Assembly (NCBI RefSeq): GCF_009674665.1
Contig: NZ_WKJD01000011.1
Location: forward strand, 1-64,000
Length of the DNA stretch: 64,000 nt
Reading direction: 5' to 3'
Source of the DNA: Agromyces kandeliae
GTDB taxonomy: Bacteria; Actinomycetota; Actinomycetes; Actinomycetales; Microbacteriaceae
How positions within the stretch are numbered: position 1 is the first letter of the stretch; each line of letters starts with the position of its first letter. The notes beneath the pieces were generated by a model that saw only the letters and a list, made by a program, of their open reading frames with translations, ran no database searches and had not been told where the DNA came from. Shown in pieces: positions 1 through 10,942 of the stretch. The translations under genes and the position numbers were made by a program.

Positions 1-63
1 GCGAAGGCGAAGGCGAAGGCGAAGGCGAAGGCGAAGGCGAAGGCGAAGGCGAAGGCGAAGGCG
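1..63. repeat. Perfect hexanucleotide tandem repeat (GCGAAG)10
   Basis: Ten uninterrupted copies of GCGAAG followed by a partial copy run to the left edge of the window, so the array may be longer. It lies just beyond the stop codon of xdhC (leftward). All three plus-strand frames stay open through it (Ala-Lys, Glu-Gly or Arg-Arg repeats), so it could be the tail of a gene entering from the left or a non-coding microsatellite. Such arrays expand and contract by slippage. I cannot decide its role from this side alone. Confidence 0.9.
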
Positions 64-71
64 CGAGGGCC

Positions 72-905
72 TCAGCGCGATCGCGCCGCGGCGGCCTGCT
101 CGATGCGCTGCAGCAGTTCGGCGGCGACGCTCACCGCGATCGCGGCCGGCTCCTTCGAGCGGATGCCGTCGATGCCGATGGGTGTCTCGACGCGGGCGAG
201 CGCATCGTCGTCGTGCCCCGCCGACGCGAGCTGCCCGCGGAAGCGCGCCCACTTCGAGCGCGAGCCGATGAGCCCGATCGAGTCGACGCCGGGCGTGCGA
301 AGCGCGGCGTCGACGATCGCCAGGTCCTCCGCGTGGTCGTGCGTCATCACCAGCACGTGCGCGCCCGTCGGCAGCTCGGCGAGGGCCGCCTCCGGCACCG
401 GCAGGTGGTGCACCCGGATGGTGGCGACCGCGTCGGTGAACGGACCGGAGCGGCCGAGCTCGCCCAGGCGGTCCGGCGAGAGCATGGCCTCGCGCGAGTC
501 CACGAGGTCGAGCTCGAGCGGATGCCGCGCGAGGATCCGCGCCAGCTCGAGGCCGACGTGCCCGAGGCCGAAGATCGCGACGGCCGGCACGACCGGCAGG
601 GGTTCGAGCAGCATCGTGACCTCTCCTCCGCAGCACTGCACGCCGTAGTCGACGACGGCCCGGTCGCTCAGCGTCAGCGTGAGCAGCTCGGGCTCCGCCG
701 TGCCCGCCGCGAGCAGCTCGCGGGCGCGGGCGAGCGCGGTCTGCTCGAGGTTGCCGCCGCCCACGGTCCCGGTGACCTCGTCTGCGGCGACGACCATCTT
801 CGCCCCGCCGTTGCGCGGTGCGTGACCGCGCACCATCGCGAGCGTGACGAGCACGGCCGGCGTGCGCGACGCCCGGAGGCGCTGCACGGCGTCGACCCAG
901 TCCAT
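72..905 (-). CDS. xdhC: XdhC family protein, xanthine dehydrogenase accessory factor
   Basis: 277 residues. The N-terminal XdhC/CoxI domain shows RGHAPRNGGAKMVV and GTVGGGNLE (residues ~20-50). A C-terminal Rossmann half carries IFGLGHVGLELARIL. Members of this family bind molybdenum cofactor, help sulfurate it and insert it into xanthine dehydrogenase. I chose the ATG reading MDWVDAVQ, because the open frame extends upstream only as arginine-rich shadow sequence. It is the last gene of the leftward xdhA-xdhB-xdhC operon, 13 bases after xdhB. Function in XDH maturation is inferred from family and context, with high confidence. Confidence 0.93.
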   Translation of the reverse strand: MDWVDAVQRLRASRTPAVLVTLAMVRGHAPRNGGAKMVVAADEVTGTVGGGNLEQTALARARELLAAGTAEPELLTLTLSDRAVVDYGVQCCGGEVTMLLEPLPVVPAVAIFGLGHVGLELARILARHPLELDLVDSREAMLSPDRLGELGRSGPFTDAVATIRVHHLPVPEAALAELPTGAHVLVMTHDHAEDLAIVDAALRTPGVDSIGLIGSRSKWARFRGQLASAGHDDDALARVETPIGIDGIRSKEPAAIAVSVAAELLQRIEQAAAARSR

Positions 906-918
906 GTGCGGCCGTCCG

Positions 919-3359
<2,441 letters not shown>

Positions 3360-3363
<4 letters not shown>

Positions 3364-4829
3364 GCGGGCACCCCCTCGCGCGCGGTCCGTCGATGCAGCT
3401 GCAGGAGCGACTGCGCGAGCATCGCCGATCGGTACTCGGCGCTCGCCCGGTGGTCCGACATGGGCGTGCCCTCCTCGCCGAGCACGGATGCCGCCTCCCG
3501 GACGGCGTCGGCGGTCCATTCGCGTCCGACGAGCGCGGCCTCCGTCGCGCGTGCCCGGATCGGCGTCGCGGCGACGCCGCCGAGTCCGATGCGAGCGGAT
3601 GCCACGGTGCCGCGCTCCTCGTCGAGGTCGATCGCGAACGCGACGGCGACGCTCGAGATGTCGTCGTAGCGGCGCTTGGCGACCTTGTGGAATGCGGTGA
3701 GGCCGGCCGTCGGTCGCGGGATCCGGACGGTGCGGATCAGCTCACCCGGCCGGCGGACGGTCTCGCGGTACCCCGTGAAGTAGTCGGCGAGGTCGACCTC
3801 GCGCTCGCCGTCGGGCGAGGCGAGGACGAGCCGTGCCTCGAGTGCGAGCAGCGCGGGCGGCGCGTCGCCGATGGGGGAGGCGGTGCCGAGGTTGCCGCCG
3901 AGCGTGGCCCGGTTGCGGATGAGCGGCGACGCGAACTGGGGGAAGAGCGCCGAGAGCAGCGGCACGCGCCCGGCGAGTCGGTGCTCGACCTCGGTGAGGG
4001 TGAGCGCGGCACCGAGGTCGATGCCGGCGTCGTCCTCCTCGAACGTGCGCAGCTCGTCGAGCCGCTCGATCGCGACCGTGAGCGGAGCACGGCGGCCGCG
4101 GAGGTTCGCCTCGACGCCCCAGTCGGTGCACCCCGCGATCGCGACGGCCTCGGGCTCGACGTGCAGGAGCGCCAGCGCCTCGTCGAGCGACTCGGGCCGC
4201 ACGAAGCGACCGCCCTCGCCCGCGAGGCGGGTCGCACGGGCAGCGGGTGCCGGCCGCGTGCGTCGCTCGGCCAGCGGGTCGTCGGCCCCGGGCGTCGCCT
4301 CGATGCCGAGCGCCGCGTCGCGGATGGGCCGGTATCCCGTGCACCGGCAGAGGTTGCCGCTCAGGGCGTGCAGGTCGAAGCCGTCGTCCGCCGACTGCCC
4401 GGACGCAGCGGGGCCCGCCGAGGACGTGGCGCCCGTGGCATCCGCTCCGCCCCGCGCCCGGTAGAACTCGGCCGCCATGCTGCACGCGAAGCCGGGCGTG
4501 CAGTACCCGCACTGCGAGCCGCCCGCCTCGGCGAGCGCCGACTGCACCGGATGCATGCGCTCGGGCGTGCCGAGCCCCTCCGCGGTCACGACTTCCTGGC
4601 CGTCGAGCGCCGCGGCCGGCGTCAGGCACGCATTCACGGCGGTCCACTGCGTTCCGTCGGCGTCTGCGGGGGTCGCGACGAGCACCGCGCAGGCCCCGCA
4701 CTCGCCCTCGGCGCAGCCCTCCTTCGCGCCGGTCAGCCCGATCGACCTGAGCCAGTCGAGCGCGGTCGTGTGGGCCGCGATCCCCGAGGCATCTCGCGGC
4801 CGGCCGTTGACGGTGACGAAGATGTCCAT
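3360..4829 (-). CDS. xdhA: Xanthine dehydrogenase small subunit (2Fe-2S and FAD domains)
   Basis: 489 residues. The N-terminal plant-type 2Fe-2S domain has GCAEGECGAC (about residues 38-47), and the second cluster domain has QCGYCTPGF and CRCTGYRPI (~106-165). From ~190 on follows the FAD-binding domain and CO-dehydrogenase flavoprotein C-terminal domain (GNLGTASPIGDAPPALLAL). The subunit passes electrons from the molybdenum site to NAD. I chose the ATG at MDIFVTVNG because AGAGGGAG lies just upstream and a TAGACT box lies at 4850-4855. A non-conserved Ala/Ser loop (~135-150) separates the two cluster motifs. First gene of the leftward xdhABC operon. Confidence 0.95.
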
Positions 4830-4987
4830 GTCTGGCTCCCTCTGCTCGGAGTCTACGCCGCGCGCATGCGCCGGCTCCCGTTCCGCGCATGCGTGCGCGA
4901 TGGTTCCGACCCGTGCGCCTTTGCGCGAAGATGAGGGCGAGGCCTGGAGCACCACCCCGAACGGGCGATGGAGGGAGCGGCAGCCGC
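4830..4987. promoter_or_regulatory. Divergent promoter region between xdhABC and the urate/allantoin operon
   Basis: This 158-base stretch separates the two divergent halves of the purine catabolic island. Leftward, a TAGACT -10-like box lies at 4850-4855, with AGAGGGAG before the xdhA ATG. The near-palindrome CGCGCATGCG occurs twice in direct orientation, at 4861-4870 and 4884-4893, and the first copy falls in the -10/-35 spacer of the leftward promoter. A GGAGGGAG ribosome site precedes the malate synthase ATG. The twin sites are candidate operators for a regulator encoded elsewhere; no regulator gene is in the island. Confidence 0.55.
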
Positions 4988-6583
4988 ATGACCATCGAGA
5001 TCGTGAGTGCAGATCGAGCCGACGACGACGAGATCCTCACCGGTGAGGCGCTCGCGTTCGTCGAGGAGCTGCACCACCGGTTCGACGCGCGACGGCGCGA
5101 ACTGCTCGCCGCCCGCGCGGAGCGCCGCCGGCGCATCGCGCGCGGCGAGCCACTGGACTTCCTCGCCGAGACCCGCGACGTGCGCGAATCGGAGTGGCGG
5201 GTGCCGCCGCCGCCGGAGGCGCTCGCCGACCGCCGGGTCGAGATCACCGGCCCCGCGATGCCGGCGAAGATGGCGATCAACGCGCTCAACTCGGGTGCCA
5301 GGGTCTGGCTCGCCGACCTGGAGGACGCCTCCAGCCCCACGTGGGAGAACGTCGTCGGGAGCGTGCGCAACCTGCGAGACGCCGCGCGCGGCACGCTCGC
5401 GTGGACCTCGCCCGAGGGCAAGGAGTACGCGCTCCGCGACGACATCCGCCGGCCGACCGTGGTCACGCGCCCGCGCGGCTGGCACCTGCCCGAGAAGCAC
5501 GTGCTCGTCGACGGTGAGCGCGCGTCGGGCTCGCTCGTCGACTTCGGGCTGCATCTCCACCACACCGCGCGCCTCCTCATCGAGGGCGGCGCCGGCCCCT
5601 TCTACTACCTGCCGAAGCTCGAGGGCCATCTCGAGGCGCGACTCTGGAACGACGTGTTCGCCTTCTCGGAGGAGCGGATGGCGCTGCCGGCCGGCAGCAT
5701 CCGGGCGACGGTGCTCATCGAGACCATCCCGGCCGCGTTCGAGATGGACGAGATCCTCTACGAGCTCCGCGACCACGCGTCGGGCCTCAACGCCGGCCGC
5801 TGGGACTACCTCTTCAGCATCATCAAGGTGTTCCGCGACGCGGGGCCGGAGTTCATCGTGCCCGACCGCGCGTCGGTGTCGATGACCGCGCCGTTCATGC
5901 GCGCCTACACCGAGCTGCTCGTGAAGACGTGCCACCGCCGCGGCGCGGTCGCCATGGGCGGCATGGCCGCGTTCGTGCCGAACCGCGCCGACCCCGAGGC
6001 CACCGCGGTCGCGTTCGAGAAGGTCCGTGCCGACAAGACCCGCGAGGCGGGCGACGGATTCGACGGCTCGTGGGTCGCGCACCCCGACCTCGTGCCGGTC
6101 TGCCGTGAGGTCTTCGACGACGTGCTCGGCGAGCGGCCCAACCAGCTCGACCGGCAGCGGCCGGAGGTCGAGGTCACGGCCGCCGAGCTCCTCGACGTCG
6201 CGTCGACCGGCGGCGCGGTCACCGAGGCGGGCCTCCGCACGAACCTCTCGGTCGGCGTGGCGTACACCGCGGCCTGGCTGGCGGGCAGCGGCGCGGTCGC
6301 CCTGCACAGCCTGATGGAGGATGCCGCGACCGCCGAGATCTCGCGCTCGCAGGTGTGGCAGCAGCTGCAGCACGACGTGGTGCTCGCCGACACGGGCAGG
6401 GCCATGACGCCCGGACTCGTGCGCGAGGTGCTCGACGAGGAGGTGGCGCTGCTCGCCGCGGACGTGCCGCCCGACCGGTTCTCGCAGTACTACGAGCCCG
6501 CCGCGCGCCTCGTCGCCGACCTCGTCCTCGCCGACGACTACGTCGACTTCCTCACGCTGCCCGCGTACGAGCTGCTGGCCTGA
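4988..6583 (+). CDS. aceB: Malate synthase A
   Basis: 531 residues, the normal length for the G-independent isoform A. The signature region DHASGLNAGRWDYLF is present, followed by APFMRAYTELLVKTCHRRGAVAMGGMAAFVPN. The enzyme condenses glyoxylate with acetyl-CoA to malate. It is first in the rightward operon and no isocitrate lyase is nearby. Here it most likely consumes glyoxylate released from ureidoglycolate rather than running the glyoxylate shunt (inference from context). The ATG was chosen because GGAGGGAG lies ~9 bases upstream; the upstream frame is arginine-rich shadow. Confidence 0.95.
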   Translation: MTIEIVSADRADDDEILTGEALAFVEELHHRFDARRRELLAARAERRRRIARGEPLDFLAETRDVRESEWRVPPPPEALADRRVEITGPAMPAKMAINALNSGARVWLADLEDASSPTWENVVGSVRNLRDAARGTLAWTSPEGKEYALRDDIRRPTVVTRPRGWHLPEKHVLVDGERASGSLVDFGLHLHHTARLLIEGGAGPFYYLPKLEGHLEARLWNDVFAFSEERMALPAGSIRATVLIETIPAAFEMDEILYELRDHASGLNAGRWDYLFSIIKVFRDAGPEFIVPDRASVSMTAPFMRAYTELLVKTCHRRGAVAMGGMAAFVPNRADPEATAVAFEKVRADKTREAGDGFDGSWVAHPDLVPVCREVFDDVLGERPNQLDRQRPEVEVTAAELLDVASTGGAVTEAGLRTNLSVGVAYTAAWLAGSGAVALHSLMEDAATAEISRSQVWQQLQHDVVLADTGRAMTPGLVREVLDEEVALLAADVPPDRFSQYYEPAARLVADLVLADDYVDFLTLPAYELLA

Positions 6584-6586
6584 GCC

Positions 6587-7852
6587 GTGCGCACCGCGCT
6601 CCCCGCCACCGTGAAGGCGTCCATCGACGACCGGCTCGCCGAGACGGACCGCCTGCTCGCGACCGCCTATCCGGGCGACGACGGGTCGCGGCAACCGGTC
6701 CACACGGTGTACGTGCGGGGCGACACGGTCACGCCCGACCTGCCATCGGCATGGGGGGACGCGGCGCTCGCAGCGGCCGAGTCGGCCGGGGGACTCGAGG
6801 CGCTCGCATTGGACGTCGGGGTCCGACCCGACGTCGCCGCGGCGATCGCGCCGCTCGTCGAGGAGAAGCTCTCCCGCGAGCCGATGGAGGACCTCCGGAT
6901 CGATTTCGAGGACGGCTACGGCGACCGGGGCGACGATGCCGAGGACGCCGACGTCGTGCGGGCCGCCGAGCACGTCGCGGCCGCGACGGCCGAGGGCACC
7001 GCGCCGCCGTTCATCGGCATCCGGTTCAAATCGTTCGAGGCGGCGACACGCGCCCGCGGCATCCGCTCGCTCGACCTGTTCGTGACCGCCCTCGTCGATC
7101 GCGGCGGCCTGCCCGACGGCCTCGCCCTCACCCTGCCGAAGGTCTCGACGCTCGCGCAGGTCGAGGCGATGGCGGATGCCGCGACCGCCCTCGAACGCGC
7201 GCTCGGGCTGCCCGACGGTCGGCTCCGGTTCGAGGTGCAGGTCGAGACGCCGCAGCTCGTGCTCGGCGCCGATGGCGTCGCCACGGTCGCGCGCATCGCG
7301 CATGTCGCCCCGGGGCGCATCGCCGGGCTGCACTTCGGCACCTACGACTACAGCGCGGCGCTCGGCATCGCCGCGCCGCACCAGTCGCTCGAGCACCCGG
7401 CCGCAGACCACGCGAAGCAGGTGATGCAGGTCGCCGTCGCCGGCACCGGCATCCGCCTCTCCGACGGCTCGTCGAACGTGCTGCCGATCGGCGACGGCGC
7501 GGCCGAGGCGTGGCGCCTCCACGCGCGGCTCGTGCGCCGATCGCTGGAGCGCGGCTTCCCCCAGGGCTGGGACCTGCACCCGGCGCAGCTGCCCACGCGA
7601 TTCATCGCGACCTACGCGTACTACCGCGACGGCTGGGCGGAGGCCTCCGGGCGGCTTCGGCACGTGCACGACCGCACGGCGGGGGCGGTGCTCGACGAGC
7701 CCGCGACGGTGCGCGCGCTCGCGGGCTTCGTGCTCCGCGGCGTGCAGTGCGGGGCGATCACCGCCGGCGAGGCGGCCCGCGACACCGGCCTCGACCTGCA
7801 GACGCTCGCGAGGCTCGCGAACCCGAGGCGCACGCACGAGGAGACCCCATGA
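6587..7852 (+). CDS. DUF6986 family protein, CitE/HpcH-like aldolase superfamily
   Basis: 421 residues with a GTG start three bases after the malate synthase stop. It appears to share the phosphoenolpyruvate/pyruvate TIM-barrel fold of CitE, HpaI and malate synthase. RFEVQVETPQLVLG (~210-224) and AGLHFGTYDYSAALGI (~245-260) resemble the metal-binding Glu and Asp segments of HpcH/HpaI aldolases. LRIDFEDGYGDRGDD (~104-118) adds another acidic cluster. Substrate and reaction are unknown to me. Tight coupling to malate synthase and to the ureidoglycine aminohydrolase (ATGA overlap) suggests a step in glyoxylate or ureidoglycolate handling, which is inference only. Confidence 0.8.
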   Translation: MRTALPATVKASIDDRLAETDRLLATAYPGDDGSRQPVHTVYVRGDTVTPDLPSAWGDAALAAAESAGGLEALALDVGVRPDVAAAIAPLVEEKLSREPMEDLRIDFEDGYGDRGDDAEDADVVRAAEHVAAATAEGTAPPFIGIRFKSFEAATRARGIRSLDLFVTALVDRGGLPDGLALTLPKVSTLAQVEAMADAATALERALGLPDGRLRFEVQVETPQLVLGADGVATVARIAHVAPGRIAGLHFGTYDYSAALGIAAPHQSLEHPAADHAKQVMQVAVAGTGIRLSDGSSNVLPIGDGAAEAWRLHARLVRRSLERGFPQGWDLHPAQLPTRFIATYAYYRDGWAEASGRLRHVHDRTAGAVLDEPATVRALAGFVLRGVQCGAITAGEAARDTGLDLQTLARLANPRRTHEETP

Positions 7853-8673
7853 GCTACTACACCCCGCCCGGCGGGCTGCCCGCGCAGGCCGAGCTGCTCA
7901 CCGACCGCGCGATCGTGACCGAGGCCTACACGGTCATCCCGAAGGGCGTGCTGCGCGACATCGTGACGAGCAACCTGCCCGGGTTCACCGGCACGAGGTC
8001 GTGGATCATCGCCCGTCCGATCGCCGGCTTCGCCACCACGTTCGCCCAGCTCATCGTCGAGATCGAGCCGGGCGGCGGGGCGGTCCGGCCCGAGGCCGAG
8101 CCAGGCGTGGAGGCGGTGCTCTTCGTGACGGCGGGCGAGCTCGCGCTCGACCTCGGCGGCGCCCGGCACGCGCTCCGGCCGGGCGGCTACGCGTACATCA
8201 CGGCAGGGGAGGCCTGGTCGATCGCGAACGAGGGTGACGCGCCGACCTCGTTCCACTGGATCCGCAAGGCGTACGAGCCGGTACCGGGCATCGCCGCGCC
8301 CGCATCGTTCGTCACGAGCGACGCCGAGGTCGAGCCGCAGCCGATGCCCGACACCGACGGCGCCTGGGCGACGACCCGCTTCGTCGACCCCGACGACCTC
8401 GCGCACGACATGCACGTCAACATCGTCACGTTCGCCCCCGGCGGCAGCATCCCGTTCGCCGAGACGCACGTCATGGAGCACGGGCTCTTCGTGCTCGAGG
8501 GCAAGGGCGTGTATCGCCTGAACGGCGACTGGGTCGAGGTCGAGGCGGGCGACTTCATGTGGCTCCGGGCGTTCTGCCCGCAGGCCTGCTATGCGGGCGG
8601 TCCGGGACCGTTCCGGTACCTGCTGTACAAGGACGTCAACCGGCAGGTGCGCCTGACCGGTCCGGGGGAGTGA
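7849..8673 (+). CDS. allE: (S)-ureidoglycine aminohydrolase, bicupin
   Basis: 274 residues with two cupin barrels. The first is around EAEPGVEAVLFVTAGELALDL (~80-105) and the second carries the likely metal site FAETHVMEHGLFVLEGKG (~200-218). The family (AllE/YlbA) deaminates ureidoglycine to ureidoglycolate with Mn2+ after allantoate hydrolysis. Its ATG overlaps the DUF6986 stop (ATGA). An allantoate amidohydrolase, the enzyme expected just before this one in the pathway, is not in the window. Confidence 0.92.
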   Translation: MSYYTPPGGLPAQAELLTDRAIVTEAYTVIPKGVLRDIVTSNLPGFTGTRSWIIARPIAGFATTFAQLIVEIEPGGGAVRPEAEPGVEAVLFVTAGELALDLGGARHALRPGGYAYITAGEAWSIANEGDAPTSFHWIRKAYEPVPGIAAPASFVTSDAEVEPQPMPDTDGAWATTRFVDPDDLAHDMHVNIVTFAPGGSIPFAETHVMEHGLFVLEGKGVYRLNGDWVEVEAGDFMWLRAFCPQACYAGGPGPFRYLLYKDVNRQVRLTGPGE

Positions 8674-8681
8674 GCGAGCGG

Positions 8682-10097
8682 ATGGCGCGGGCCCACGAAC
8701 CGTCGAGCGGTGCCGGCGAGGCATCCGCCTCCTTCGACCTCGTGCTCGCAGGCGAGCGGGTGCTCGTCGACGGGGCGTTCGCGCCCGCCGAGATCGGGGT
8801 GATCGACGGGCGCATCGCGCGGATCGCCGGGCCGGGTGCCGGACTCCGGGCGGCGCATCGCAGGCGTCTCGCCGACGACGAGGTGCTCGTCCCGGGGCTC
8901 GTCGACACGCACGTCCACGTCAACGAGCCCGGCCGCACCGACTGGGAGGGGTTCGAGACCGCCACCCGCGCCGCCGCGGCCGGCGGCGTCACGACGATCG
9001 TCGACATGCCGCTGAACAGCATCCCGGCGACGACCTCGGTCGCCGCCCTGACCGTGAAGCGGGCGAGGGCGAGCGGGCGCGTGTTCGTCGACGTCGGGTT
9101 CTGGGGCGGCATCGTGCCCGGAAACGAGCCCGACCTGCTGCCGCTCGCCGCGGAGGGCGTGTTCGGGTTCAAGTGCTTCCTCGTCGATTCCGGCGTGCCC
9201 GAGTTCCCGCCCGTCTCGGCCGATGAGATGGAGCGGGCGATGGCCGTGGTCGCGGGCGCCGGTTCCGGTGCCGACCCGCTCGTCATCGTGCACGCCGAGG
9301 ACGCCGCGGTGATCGACGCGGCGCCGCACCCGCACAGCCGCGAGTACGCCGACTTCCTCGCGTCCCGGCCCGATGCCGCCGAGGGAGCGGCGATCGCGGC
9401 CGTGATCGAGGCCGCCCGCCGCACGGGGGCGCGCGCACACATCCTGCACCTCAGCTCGGCCGCGTCGCTCGACGCGATCGCCCGCGCGCGGGCCGAGGGC
9501 GTGCGGCTCACCGTCGAGACCTGCCCGCACTACCTCGCGCTGACGGCGGAGGAGGTGCCTGCGGGAGCCGCGGCGTTCAAGTGCTGCCCGCCGATCCGCG
9601 GGGCCGCGAACCGCGACGCGCTCTGGCGTGCGCTCGAGGAAGGCGTCATCGACACGGTCGTCTCCGACCACTCGCCGGCTCCGGCCGCGGTGAAGTTCGC
9701 CGGCGACGGCGACTTCGCCGTCGCGTGGGGCGGCATCGCGTCCCTCCAGCTCGGCCTTGCCGTCGTCTGGACCGAGGCGCGCCGCCGCGGCATCCGCCTC
9801 GAACGGGTCGTCGAGTGGATGGCGGCGGCGCCCGCGCGACTCGTCGGCCTCGACGGGAAGGGCGCCATCGTGGAGGGCGCCGACGCCGACCTCGTGGTCG
9901 TCGCGCCCGACGAGGCGTTCACCGTGGATGCCGCGGCACTGCGGCACCGGCATCCGATCACGCCCTACGACGGACGCGAGCTGGTCGGCGCGGTCCGCGC
10001 GACCTACCTCGCGGGGCGCGAGGTCGACGGCTCGGTCGCCCGCGGCCGACTGCTGCGCGCGGCGCGATCGGAGAACGGAGCGGGCGATGACGCTTGA
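8682..10097 (+). CDS. allB: Allantoinase
   Basis: 471 residues, cyclic amidohydrolase (dihydroorotase-like). Metal ligands are visible: DTHVHVNEPG, the lysine normally carboxylated in GFKCFLVDSGV, VIVHAED, ILHLSS, and the catalytic Asp in VSDHSPAP. It opens the allantoin hydantoin ring to allantoate. I chose the ATG at 8682 because the GGGGGAG at 8664-8670 is spaced 11 bases from it. A GTG at 8670 would give a GTGA overlap with allE but leaves no room for that ribosome site. The end overlaps uraD by 11 bases. Confidence 0.95.
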   Translation: MARAHEPSSGAGEASASFDLVLAGERVLVDGAFAPAEIGVIDGRIARIAGPGAGLRAAHRRRLADDEVLVPGLVDTHVHVNEPGRTDWEGFETATRAAAAGGVTTIVDMPLNSIPATTSVAALTVKRARASGRVFVDVGFWGGIVPGNEPDLLPLAAEGVFGFKCFLVDSGVPEFPPVSADEMERAMAVVAGAGSGADPLVIVHAEDAAVIDAAPHPHSREYADFLASRPDAAEGAAIAAVIEAARRTGARAHILHLSSAASLDAIARARAEGVRLTVETCPHYLALTAEEVPAGAAAFKCCPPIRGAANRDALWRALEEGVIDTVVSDHSPAPAAVKFAGDGDFAVAWGGIASLQLGLAVVWTEARRRGIRLERVVEWMAAAPARLVGLDGKGAIVEGADADLVVVAPDEAFTVDAAALRHRHPITPYDGRELVGAVRATYLAGREVDGSVARGRLLRAARSENGAGDDA

Positions 10098-10581
10098 CGC
10101 ATTCAACGGGGCCGATCGCGACGATGCCCTCGAGCTGCTGCGATCGTGCCTCGACGTGGACCGGTGGTGCGCGGAGCTCGCCGACGGACGACCCTACGCC
10201 TCCGTCGACGACCTGCTCGCGCGCGCCGAGACCGCGGCATCGCCGCTCACGCCGGCCGAGGTCGACGGGGCGCTCGCGCACCACCCGCGCATCGGCGAGC
10301 GGCCGGCGGGGCCCGGAGCGCAGGCTGCGATGTCGCGGGCGGAACAGGCCGGAGTGGATCCGACCGATGCTGCGGTCGCGGCGGCGCTCGCCGAGGGCAA
10401 CCGGGCGTACGAGGAGAAGTTCGGCCGGGTCTTCCTGATCCGCGCCGCCGGCCGCTCGTCGCGCGAGATCCTCGACGCGCTCACGATGCGCCTGGGACAT
10501 ACGCCCGACCAGGAGGCGCCCGTCGTCGCCGACCAGCTCCGCCAGATCGCGGTCCTCCGACTGAAGGGACTCCTCGCATGA
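10087..10581 (+). CDS. uraD: 2-oxo-4-hydroxy-4-carboxy-5-ureidoimidazoline (OHCU) decarboxylase
   Basis: 164 residues, the usual size for bacterial UraD. HHPRIGERP (~58-66) carries the conserved catalytic histidine region, and NRAYEEKFGRVFLIRAAGRSS matches the family core. It decarboxylates OHCU stereospecifically to S-allantoin as the third step from urate. The start overlaps the allB stop region by 11 bases and the end overlaps uraH (ATGA), so the three genes are translationally coupled. Confidence 0.94.
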   Translation: MTLDAFNGADRDDALELLRSCLDVDRWCAELADGRPYASVDDLLARAETAASPLTPAEVDGALAHHPRIGERPAGPGAQAAMSRAEQAGVDPTDAAVAAALAEGNRAYEEKFGRVFLIRAAGRSSREILDALTMRLGHTPDQEAPVVADQLRQIAVLRLKGLLA

Positions 10582-10940
10582 GCAACCAGGGCACCGCGCC
10601 GCAGCGGTCGCGCATCACGACCCACGTGCTCGACGCGACCTCCGGCCGCCCAGCCGAGGGCGTCGCCGTCGAACTCTCCGCGCGAGGGGACGACGGATGG
10701 CGCGCGCTCGACGACGCCGTCACCGACGCCGACGGCCGGATCTCGCGCATCGGCCCCGATACGCCGCCGGCGGGCGACTACCGGCTGCGCTTCGACACCG
10801 CGGCCTACTTCGCCGCGCTCGGCGTCGAGTCGTTCTACCCCGAGGTGGTGTTGACGTTCCACGTCGCCGACGACGGCCGGCACGTGCACGCGCCACTGCT
10901 CCTCAGCCCGTTCGCCTACTCCACCTATCGAGGGAGCTGA
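10578..10940 (+). CDS. uraH: 5-hydroxyisourate hydrolase (transthyretin-related)
   Basis: 120 residues. The protein begins with the family's ITTHVLDATSGRPAEGV (active-site His) and ends with the diagnostic C-terminal YRGS tetrapeptide. HIU hydrolase opens the product of urate oxidase to OHCU. The ATG overlaps the uraD stop (ATGA), and urate oxidase follows after two bases, so substrate-producing and substrate-consuming enzymes are made together. Confidence 0.96.
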   Translation: MSNQGTAPQRSRITTHVLDATSGRPAEGVAVELSARGDDGWRALDDAVTDADGRISRIGPDTPPAGDYRLRFDTAAYFAALGVESFYPEVVLTFHVADDGRHVHAPLLLSPFAYSTYRGS

Positions 10941-10942
10941 CC

